In this document: positions 1 through 5,348 of the stretch, one piece after another
How the letters are laid out: the number at the start of each line of letters is the position of its first letter
Position numbering within the stretch: position 1 is the stretch's first letter
Assembly (NCBI GenBank): GCA_963645945.1
Contig: CAVIUA010000036.1
Coordinates: 1-6,583 of the forward strand
Reading direction: 5' to 3'
Source of the DNA: CAG-877 sp963645945
GTDB taxonomy: Bacteria; Bacillota_I; Bacilli_A; RF39; UBA660
DNA length: 6,583 bases
The notes under the pieces: generated by a model
The model's database searches: none
The model's input: only the letters and a program-made list of their open reading frames with translations
Told to the model about the DNA's origin: nothing
Made by a program: the position numbers and the translations under genes

Positions 1-12
1 TATTTTCCCGTT

Positions 13-37
13 AATGTTTCAAATTATTTGAGACATT
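13..37 (+). terminator. Inverted repeat, possible terminator of an off-window plus-strand gene
   Basis: The arms AATGTTTCAAA (13-23) and TTTGAGACATT (27-37) fold into an 11-bp hairpin with a 3-nt loop. In plus-strand RNA the only non-Watson-Crick pair is a U-G wobble (18/32). In minus-strand RNA the same position becomes a C-A mismatch, so the structure fits plus-strand transcription better. The tail after the plus-strand stem has only a short T run (36-39) before CC, which is weak for an intrinsic terminator. It may end a convergent gene entering from the left, or serve the minus-strand coat genes, whose last stop codon is at 91. No gene is supported in 1-90. Confidence 0.35.
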
Positions 38-90
38 TTCCTAAATTATTGACAAAATTACCAGTAATAAATTAATTATCAACCAATATT

Positions 91-414
91 CTACTCATCA
101 ATACTAGTATATTCTTTATCTAACATTTGATGCTTATCAGCTATTTTTGTATCTTCAACTTTCTCTAAACAATACCAACCTTTTCTAAACATTAACTCAT
201 AAACTTCTCTTTGCATGCCCTCAATCTTCAAGAAAACTTCCTTATGTAATTGATATAATTTTTCACTACTAGCCTCAATCATTGCTAAAACATAATTCTT
301 CCCCATTTCTTTTAAATTAGATGATAACGAATTAAGATAATCTTTATCATTTAAAGAAATCCCTTCAGGAACTGCAACTTTTATATTACATATTTTAAAG
401 CTCCATAATTCCAT
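91..414 (-). CDS. CotF-family spore coat protein (start uncertain, possibly frame-disrupted)
   Basis: This frame holds one complete Coat F-type domain. Counted from the ATG at 414, it begins around residue 20 (LNDKDYLNSL), continues as two amphipathic helices with YVLAMIEASSE near 41-51, and ends in the family's hallmark KGWY at 78-81. A charged tail follows. Coat F proteins are small helical proteins of the Bacillus/Clostridium endospore coat. The ATG at 414 is a poor start: it has no convincing Shine-Dalgarno and lies inside the upstream coat frame. A GGAG at about 404-401 followed by ATGTAATATAAAAG suggests that a start of the form MNIKVAVPEGI once existed and that one base now breaks it. 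The alternative is that the domain is read by -1 frameshifting from the ORF at 491-381. The family call is fairly sure; the start and intactness are not. Confidence 0.68.
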   Translation of the reverse strand: MELWSFKICNIKVAVPEGISLNDKDYLNSLSSNLKEMGKNYVLAMIEASSEKLYQLHKEVFLKIEGMQREVYELMFRKGWYCLEKVEDTKIADKHQMLDKEYTSIDE

Positions 415-491
415 TGAAACATATCACTTAAATAATCTAAATCCTTTCCTGTTAAAATATTATTAGGAACTTCAGCATATTGTCCATTCAT
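381..491 (-). CDS. Short spore-coat-like protein with KDLDYLSDMF motif, probably truncated
   Basis: A 36-residue frame starts at the ATG at 491 behind a near-perfect Shine-Dalgarno, GAGGAGG, 8 nt upstream. It encodes VPNNILTGKDLDYLSDMF followed by QWNYGALK. From memory this motif typifies small CotF-related proteins of clostridia, usually about 60-70 residues and often found beside a larger CotF protein. Here a TAA at 383-381 stops it after the first helix, so it looks cut short. Its last codons overlap the CotF frame ending at 91, which is in the -1 register, and the overlap contains T TTA AAA exactly in frame. It could be a genuine micro-ORF, the remnant of a deletion that fused two coat genes, or the zero-frame part of a fused product. 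No clear sporulation promoter (SigE/F/G/K type) is visible upstream; the hdeD-like terminator lies 50 nt before it. Confidence 0.55.
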   Translation of the reverse strand: MNGQYAEVPNNILTGKDLDYLSDMFQWNYGALKYVI

Positions 492-540
492 ATATTTTTC
501 CTCCTCAATAGTATTTTGAACAAAAAAGATAATTTTAAAC

Positions 541-567
541 AAAAAAGGATTCTCAAGACGAGAATCC
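541..567 (-). terminator. Intrinsic terminator of the HdeD-like gene
   Basis: On the minus strand GGATTCTC (567-560), a five-base loop and GAGAATCC (554-547) form a perfect 8-bp stem, followed at once by six T residues (546-541). It begins 6 nt after the TAG stop of the membrane-protein gene. It separates that gene from the coat genes, which therefore need their own promoter. Confidence 0.9.
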
Positions 568-573
568 AAAATA

Positions 574-1125
574 CTACTTTTCTAATAACTTAGATATTTC
601 TTTAATATTCTTTTTAAATATAATTGTATCAACTATACTTGATATAGAATTAATAGTTATTAAAAGACCTAATGATACAGTTAAAGCCATAGTACCAATA
701 CTAGGATTAATTATAATAATTACACCAGATATTATAGCTATTAAAGAACATATAAATATAGAAAGCCAAGTATCATATTCATATTTTTTAAGTAGCAATG
801 AAAGTCTTAAATCCAAAGTTGATTTAGTTACCATTACTATACCAGTAACAATAGGAAATAAAGTCTTCATAATATCAGGATTAAGTAACATAACTACACC
901 AAGTAATAATTCTATAATACCAAGTGTTAAAAAACTTGAAAAGAACAAGCTAGCCTCTTTTTCAATTATAAAATAGATTCCATTAACTATTAATATAATT
1001 GCTAAAACATAAGTTATAGTCGTAAAAGAAACATCTGGAAATATGATAAATATCATTCCAATCACAAACATTAACACAGATATTATAATAGATGAATACA
1101 AAAACTTATTTAATCTATTAAGCAT
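574..1125 (-). CDS. HdeD/DUF308-family integral membrane protein
   Basis: A 183-residue, almost wholly hydrophobic protein with six predicted membrane helices, roughly 11-29, 34-54, 63-82, 88-106, 119-140 and 145-169, and short charged ends (KKNIKEISKLLEK at the C-terminus). It contains three copies of a helix-hairpin unit, each marked by G-x6-P: G23-P30, G76-P83 and G134-P141. This triplicated layout and length fit the HdeD/DUF308 family, named after an E. coli acid-resistance membrane protein; the molecular function of Gram-positive members is unknown. The start is secure, with GGGAG 8 nt before the ATG. It has its own sigma-A-type promoter (1149-1178) and terminator (541-567), so it is a single-gene transcription unit. 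The family call is good; no specific role can be assigned. Confidence 0.82.
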   Translation of the reverse strand: MLNRLNKFLYSSIIISVLMFVIGMIFIIFPDVSFTTITYVLAIILIVNGIYFIIEKEASLFFSSFLTLGIIELLLGVVMLLNPDIMKTLFPIVTGIVMVTKSTLDLRLSLLLKKYEYDTWLSIFICSLIAIISGVIIIINPSIGTMALTVSLGLLITINSISSIVDTIIFKKNIKEISKLLEK

Positions 1126-1148
1126 AATTTACTCTCCCTTCTAACATA

Positions 1149-1178
1149 ATTATATATTTTTTATATAATTAATGTAAA
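1149..1178 (-). promoter_or_regulatory. Sigma-A-type promoter of the HdeD-like gene
   Basis: On the minus strand TTTACA (1178-1173; 5 of 6 matches to TTGACA) and TATAAT (1154-1149; perfect) are separated by 18 bp. The -10 lies 23 nt before the ATG at 1125, leaving room for the GGGAG ribosome-binding site. It directly follows the aspS terminator, as expected for a new transcription unit. The region is very AT-rich, so chance matches are possible, but both boxes are strong. Confidence 0.65.
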
Positions 1179-1181
1179 TTC

Positions 1182-1224
1182 TAAAAAATTAATATCCAAC
1201 AAATCAATTTATCTGTTGGATATT
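1182..1224 (-). terminator. Intrinsic terminator of aspS
   Basis: On the minus strand AATATCCAACA, its complement here read as arms at 1224-1214 and 1201-1191, forms a perfect 11-bp stem around a 12-nt loop. The stem is followed by AATTTTTTAG, which supplies the T run. It begins 26 nt after the aspS stop codon (1253-1251). There is no comparable T run on the plus-strand side, so it acts in the minus direction. Confidence 0.88.
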
Positions 1225-1250
1225 ATTATAACCAAAAAAACTAATATTTA

Positions 1251-2562
1251 TTATGGTTCCATTCTACTTGGTCCTCTATATATAAACATTGTTTCTTTTA
1301 ATGAACCAGTACCTAAAAGTAACATTGTTATTCTATCAACACCAATAGCGAATCCACCGTGTGGAGGACAACCATATTTAAAGAATTCAAGATAAAATTT
1401 AACATCATCTTTAAGACCTTTTTCTAAAGCTTGACTACACAATATTTCATAATTATTTTCACGTAATGCCAAAGTTGTAGTTTCGCATCCTTTCCAAATC
1501 AAGTCCGCTCCTTGTGGAATACCATTAACTCTTTTATGATAAAAAGCACGTTTCTTAGAACTGAAATCTGTAATAAAGACAAATTCATGTCCATACTTTT
1601 CCATTATATATTTAGATGCTAATTTTTCAGATTCTGAATTCATATCACCAACATCTTCATAGTTCATTTTAAATCCATATTGTTCTTCCAAAACTTTATA
1701 TAATTCTTCCAACTTAATTCTAGGAAATGGTTTAGTAGGAACAACAACGTCTACTCCAAACAATTTTTTTCTCATCACCATATTTTTCCTTAACTGCACT
1801 AAGTCCAGCTATAAATAAATTTTCTTCAAAATCCATTAACTCATCGAGAGATTCTAAATAACTAATCTCAATATCGAATGACGTAAACTCTGTAGCATGC
1901 CTATAAGAATTAGAGTTTTCCGCTCTAAATGCAGGAGCAATTTCAAATACTCTTTCAAATCCAGAACACATAGCCATCTGTTTATAAAACTGAGGACTTT
2001 GTGCTAAATAAGCCTTTCTATCAAAATATTTAACCTCAAAAACCTGAGAACCAGATTCACTAGCAGTACTAATAATTTTAGGAGTATGTATTTCTATAAA
2101 ATCATTTTTAACTACAAATTCTCTCATTGCATTAATTAAACATGTTTGAACTTTAAACATAAGAAGATTCTTTTCATTTCTTAAGTCTAAAAATCTATAG
2201 TTCAATCTTGTATCTAATAGTGTGGACTTACTATCTTTATAATTAATAGGTAATTCTCCTAAACATTTACTAGTAACAACTATCTCTTTTGGTATTATCT
2301 CCATACCGTTAAGTTTTACCTTATCATTTTCAAATAATTTTCCCGTAACTTTAACAGTACTTTCAGGAATCAAATCTGAAACAATAGCATTTAACCTTTC
2401 ATTATCTTCATTTTTTTCAACAGTTACTTGTACTTTACCAGTACTATCTCTAATTACTAAAAATTGCACATATTGCAAATCACGAACATTTTCCACAAAT
2501 CCTTCAATACTTATTTCTTCATTAAAATGTTCTTTTAAATTTTTAAAACTTATTTTCTTCAT
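1251..2562 (-). pseudogene. aspS: Archaeal/clostridial-type aspartyl-tRNA synthetase, interrupted by one frameshift
   Basis: Class II aspartyl-tRNA synthetase charging tRNA-Asp (and tRNA-Asn if non-discriminating) in the cytoplasm. Joining the two frames gives 436 residues, normal for the short archaeal-type enzyme and much shorter than the roughly 590-residue bacterial type. It has an N-terminal OB-fold anticodon-binding domain (about 1-100), motif 1 (IEIHTPKI, 157-164), the LAQSPQFYKQ substrate loop (186-195), motif 2 (FRAENSNSYRHATEF, 212-226) and motif 3 (GGFAIGVDR, 402-410), ending in RGPSRMEP. The start is the ATG at 2562 with GGAAG 7 nt upstream. Frame 1 runs through KYGDEKK (codons to 266) and then hits a stop at 1732; homology resumes as LFGVDVVVP in another frame to 1251. 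The break is at an A7 run (1770-1764), where six A would restore the frame. Motifs 2 and 3 are on opposite sides, so neither half alone could be active. Both halves are well preserved, which suggests a very recent mutation, a sequence error or recoding. A T-box leader controls it. Confidence 0.88.
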
Positions 2563-2598
2563 TATCACACTTCCGCAAATATAAAAATTTAAATAAAA

Positions 2599-2634
2599 AA
2601 CAGTAATATTATCCACAAGGGAAGAATTACTGTT
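2599..2634 (-). terminator. T-box-controlled terminator (attenuator) before aspS
   Basis: On the minus strand AACAGTAAT (2634-2626) pairs perfectly with ATTACTGTT (2607-2599) across an 18-nt loop. TTTTTTATTT overlaps and follows the stem (2600-2591). It lies between the T-box sequence and the aspS start at 2562. In the family mechanism, uncharged cognate tRNA stabilises the alternative antiterminator, which uses the 5' arm region of this stem, so that aspS is read through. Confidence 0.85.
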
Positions 2635-2832
2635 ATATCCGCGGTACCACCCAATTTATTATATAAATATATAATCACTTAAAATAGATAACGGTTTTAA
2701 CCGACTTATTCTACTATTATTTCAAATAAGTAGCTCCTAGGTGTCTTTCCTTAAAATGACTAGTTATCTTTCACCAGACACGATAACTCTCTACAATAGT
2801 TATTAAAAGTACTCTTCCTATTCACAGCTGAT
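2599..2832 (-). promoter_or_regulatory. T-box riboswitch leader of aspS, Asp (GAC) specifier proposed
   Basis: This tRNA-sensing leader of about 235 nt fills the gap between glyA and aspS. The diagnostic T-box TGGGTGGTACCGCGG is at 2653-2639; its TGGT pairs with the NCCA end of uncharged tRNA, with U facing discriminator base G73 of tRNA-Asp by wobble. Stem I shows the expected parts: a K-turn-like base (AGC with a GA, against GA-GCT), TAGG (2820-2817) paired with CCTA, the S-turn AGTA (2812-2809), AGAGAG, and a TTATC/GATAA distal stem with a CTGGTGAAA loop. Opposite AGTA the specifier loop reads AAAGACA, which places GAC (Asp) at 2745-2743, matching the gene downstream. A CGGTT/AACCG hairpin (2703-2692) and an AT-only 8-bp hairpin (2675-2658) lie between Stem I and the T-box. 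The T-box identity is very sure; the codon comes from hand folding. Confidence 0.92.
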
Positions 2833-2838
2833 ATGGGT

Positions 2839-2867
2839 ATTATACCATAAAAATTCAAAAAAGTCAT
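2839..2867 (-). promoter_or_regulatory. Extended -10 promoter of the T-box/aspS unit
   Basis: A perfect TATAAT (2844-2839) is preceded by TGG, giving a TGnTATAAT extended -10. At 17 bp spacing the -35 position holds ATGACT (2867-2862; TGAC core matches). It lies just after the glyA stop codon (2874-2872). Transcription should begin near 2832, immediately before the first paired bases of T-box Stem I. Confidence 0.75.
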
Positions 2868-2871
2868 TATT

Positions 2872-4098
2872 TTATTTCTTATATATAGGAAATTTCTTAG
2901 TAAGATCAAGTACTTTTTCCATACATTCATTTTGTATTTTTTTATTATCAACATTACTTAAACTCTTATAAATGATTTCAGCAATTAATTTAAATTCCTT
3001 CTCTTTCAAACCTCTTGTCGTCATAGCAGCACTACCTATTCTAATACCAGATGTAATAAATGGAGACTCAGTATCAAAAGGAATTGTATTTTTATTACAT
3101 GTAATATGAATTTCATCAAGTACTTTTTCCGCAACTTTTCCGGTTAATCCAAATGAAGTTTTAACATCAACTAAAATTAAATGATTATCAGTACCATCTG
3201 AAACAATTTTTACACCAGATTCTTTTAAAGTATCAGACATGGCTTTCATATTTTTAATAATTTGTTTTTGATAATCTTTAAACTCTGGTTGTAGCGCTTC
3301 ATAAAAACATTGTGCTTTAGCTGCTATAACATGCATTAAAGGTCCACCTTGAATACCTGGAAAAACTACCTTATTAATCTTTTTAATTAATTCTTCACTA
3401 TTAGTTAAAATAATTCCTCCTCTTGGACCTCTTAAAGTTTTATGTGTTGTAGAAGTAACAACATCAGCATAAGGAAATGGACTAGGATGTAATCCAACAG
3501 CTACAAGTCCAGCAATATGAGCCATGTCAACCATTAAATATGCTCCTACTTTATCAGCAATTTCTCTAAATCTCTTAAAATCAATTATTCTAGAATAAGC
3601 ACTACATCCAGCAATAATCATTTTAGGTTTTTCTTCTAAAGCTATTCTTTCCAATTCATCATAATCAATCATTCCAGTCTCTTCTGAAACGTTATAAGAA
3701 ACAATTTCATAATCAAGTCCAGAAAAGTTAATTGGATGTCCATGTGTTAAATGTCCACCATGTGATAAATTCATACCCATAACTTTATCACCATGATTAA
3801 TTAAAGCTCTATAAACTGCCATATTAGCACTACTTCCAGAATGTGGCTGAACATTAGCAAATTTACAATCAAAAAGTTGACATACATACTCAATAGCTTT
3901 CTTTTCAAATATATCTATATATTGACATCCACCATAATATCTTTTGCCAGGATACCCTTCTGCATATTTATTAGTAAGAATACTTCCTTGTAATTTCAAA
4001 ATATCTTTAGAAACATAATTTTCAGAAGCGATTAACTCAATATTTCCCTCTTGTCTCTTAGTTTCTTTTCTTAAAGCATCTCTTAATAATTTATCCAT
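2872..4098 (-). CDS. glyA: Serine hydroxymethyltransferase
   Basis: PLP enzyme of the cytoplasm that converts serine plus tetrahydrofolate to glycine plus 5,10-methylene-tetrahydrofolate, the main source of glycine and one-carbon units. The 408 residues match the usual bacterial length. Clear signatures are IELIASENYVS near the N-terminus, YAEGYPGKRYYGGCQYID (45-62), QPHSGSSAN, VDMAHIAGLVA (PLP-contacting Asp191 and His194) and TSTTHKTLRGPRGG with Schiff-base Lys220, then FPGIQGGPLMH and a C-terminal SGIRIGSAAMTTRG. The frame is intact. The start at 4098 is chosen because GAGG of the ribosome site lies 8 nt away, as for its neighbours; the ATG one codon earlier (4101) is also possible. It follows the lipoprotein-like gene by about 30 nt with no terminator between them. 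A candidate internal promoter lies at 4163-4192. Confidence 0.97.
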   Translation of the reverse strand: MDKLLRDALRKETKRQEGNIELIASENYVSKDILKLQGSILTNKYAEGYPGKRYYGGCQYIDIFEKKAIEYVCQLFDCKFANVQPHSGSSANMAVYRALINHGDKVMGMNLSHGGHLTHGHPINFSGLDYEIVSYNVSEETGMIDYDELERIALEEKPKMIIAGCSAYSRIIDFKRFREIADKVGAYLMVDMAHIAGLVAVGLHPSPFPYADVVTSTTHKTLRGPRGGIILTNSEELIKKINKVVFPGIQGGPLMHVIAAKAQCFYEALQPEFKDYQKQIIKNMKAMSDTLKESGVKIVSDGTDNHLILVDVKTSFGLTGKVAEKVLDEIHITCNKNTIPFDTESPFITSGIRIGSAAMTTRGLKEKEFKLIAEIIYKSLSNVDNKKIQNECMEKVLDLTKKFPIYKK

Positions 4099-4103
4099 CA
4101 TTA

Positions 4104-4110
4104 CCACCTC
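4104..4110 (-). promoter_or_regulatory. glyA ribosome-binding site
   Basis: GAGGTGG on the minus strand is a strong anti-16S match. It is followed by two adjacent ATG codons (4101-4099 and 4098-4096), 5 and 8 nt from GAGG. The 8-nt spacing recurs in most genes of this window and favours the second ATG. An apparent GTG start further upstream is part of the site itself. Confidence 0.8.
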
Positions 4111-4129
4111 ATTATAAATAGTTTTAAAT

Positions 4130-5293
4130 TTATTTTATTTCAGAACCGCCCCATTCAACAACACTATAACCTTTTCTAACAACCTTAGTCAATTTTTGCT
4201 CCTCAACATCGACTTTTTTATCCAAAGCTTTATAATCCATAATTACTCTAATAAAAGTATCAGGTTCAGGACTAATTTTCATAGGCATATAGTTATTTAT
4301 TTCTTCTAACGTCTCAAACCTTATATAATTATATTTATTACCTTCAAGTCTAGGCAACCAGTATACAATAAACTCATTAATTTCTCTTTCATTTAAACCT
4401 AAAATTTCAAGTTTTTCCTCTAAAAAATCTACAATATCTTTTCCTTCAACAACAAAACCATCATTCTTTACAGTTGCTAAACTATTTTTCCCTTCATAAT
4501 ACAAGCCATAATAACTTCTATTAGTATTTAAATCAAATAAAGTACCATCTTTTTTAGCGATAACATTCCATCCATCTTCATATTTAGGATAAGAAACCGT
4601 TAATAATGACGAATTTAATAATTTAACAGTAACATTCATCTCTTCTTCAGGATAAATATATATAATAGGTTTATCAACAGTACCAGAATATTCACCATAA
4701 ATATTACCATATTTAACAATATTATTATACTCCTCATCTGTAAACGTAATAACTATCTCATTTTGATATACGCTTGCATCAACTGGTACTACTAAAAAAT
4801 AAGCACCAATATCTGCAGTACCACCAGAAACATTTTCCCATAAATATAAAGTAATTTTACCATCTTCTTCTATAGCGTTAGCAAGACGAGCTTTTACATT
4901 AAAAGTACCAATAGTTGCATATGAAACTATCATATATTTTTTACTAGTATCTGTATATTTTATAAATAAATTAAACTCCTTACAAAATTCAACATAATCA
5001 TAATAATCATACAATTTTATACTATTAAAAGTCTGAACAATTTCCTCCGCTATATCAGTATTATAATATTCAGAAAAAGACACCTCTTGATAATCATAAT
5101 CACCAGTATAATCATCTTCAATAACATAAAATTTTACTCCATTATGATATTTAACATCTACATTAGAAATTTTTTCTTCCTTAATAGCCTTCCCAATACT
5201 TTCATTATGACTATCTAAAAAAGTACAACCAATGAATAAACCAATCACAAAAACACATATCAAGCTAATAATAAACTTACTTTTACTTTTCAA
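4130..5293 (-). CDS. Secreted or lipid-anchored protein of unknown function (KPIIYIYPEEE-type domain)
   Basis: A 387-residue exported protein. The N-terminus is a lysine-rich stretch, then a hydrophobic segment (about 7-22) ending in LFIGC with Cys23. This resembles a lipoprotein signal peptide, although Phe at -3 is atypical, so a simple membrane anchor is possible. An acidic, tyrosine-rich extracytoplasmic part follows. Residues about 125-180 (ARLANAIEEDGKITLYLWEN, then YFLVVPVD) look like a small beta domain faintly similar to PrcB C-terminal domains. The second half carries KPIIYIYPEEEMNVTVKL (208-225), YPKYEDGW (237-244), SYYGLYYEG (260-268), FIVYWLPRLEGNKYN (308-322) and a terminal RKGYSVVEWGG (373-383). 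I recall this block from many uncharacterised Firmicute exported proteins, with no known function. TTG at 5293 is taken as start because the upstream GTG lies inside the ribosome site. It sits between the fem gene and glyA. Confidence 0.8.
   Translation of the reverse strand: MKSKSKFIISLICVFVIGLFIGCTFLDSHNESIGKAIKEEKISNVDVKYHNGVKFYVIEDDYTGDYDYQEVSFSEYYNTDIAEEIVQTFNSIKLYDYYDYVEFCKEFNLFIKYTDTSKKYMIVSYATIGTFNVKARLANAIEEDGKITLYLWENVSGGTADIGAYFLVVPVDASVYQNEIVITFTDEEYNNIVKYGNIYGEYSGTVDKPIIYIYPEEEMNVTVKLLNSSLLTVSYPKYEDGWNVIAKKDGTLFDLNTNRSYYGLYYEGKNSLATVKNDGFVVEGKDIVDFLEEKLEILGLNEREINEFIVYWLPRLEGNKYNYIRFETLEEINNYMPMKISPEPDTFIRVIMDYKALDKKVDVEEQKLTKVVRKGYSVVEWGGSEIK
4163..4192 (-). promoter_or_regulatory. 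Candidate internal promoter for glyA
   Basis: Inside the last codons of the lipoprotein-like gene, TTGACT (4192-4187) and TATAGT (4168-4163) are separated by 18 bp. Each box matches the sigma-A consensus at 5 of 6 positions. It lies about 65 nt before the glyA start and would let glyA be transcribed apart from the two genes upstream. It overlaps coding sequence, so the match could be chance. Confidence 0.35.
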
Positions 5294-5298
5294 ATTAC

Positions 5299-5305
5299 TC
5301 ACCTC
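5299..5305 (-). promoter_or_regulatory. Ribosome-binding site that decides a TTG start
   Basis: GAGGTGA on the minus strand is a near-perfect Shine-Dalgarno. The GTG at 5302-5300 falls within it and cannot serve as start, while an in-frame TTG at 5293-5291 lies 8 nt after GAGG, the usual spacing in this window. This shortens the protein by three residues and leaves MKSKSK ahead of the hydrophobic signal segment. Confidence 0.72.
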
Positions 5306-5348
5306 ATAATATAAATTTCATCAGAAAAATTAAAAAATATTTTAAACA

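Noticed and set aside
492..569. Upstream extension of the short coat frame (MDSRLENPF...)
   Set aside because: It reads through the HdeD-gene terminator hairpin. The GAGGAGG site fixes the start at 491.
2563..2616. N-terminal extension of aspS (MDNITVFYL...)
   Set aside because: It would start inside the attenuator terminator and its T run. The ATG at 2562 has a ribosome site and begins the homologous region.
2775..2777. Asn (AAC) specifier, or a two-codon T-box
   Set aside because: The AAC after GATA falls in the distal part of Stem I, next to paired bases, not opposite the AGTA S-turn; GAC fits the specifier loop.
2760..2954. Minus-strand open frame of 64 codons across the glyA end and the T-box
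   Set aside because: It overlaps glyA in another frame and the structured T-box leader, and resembles no known protein.
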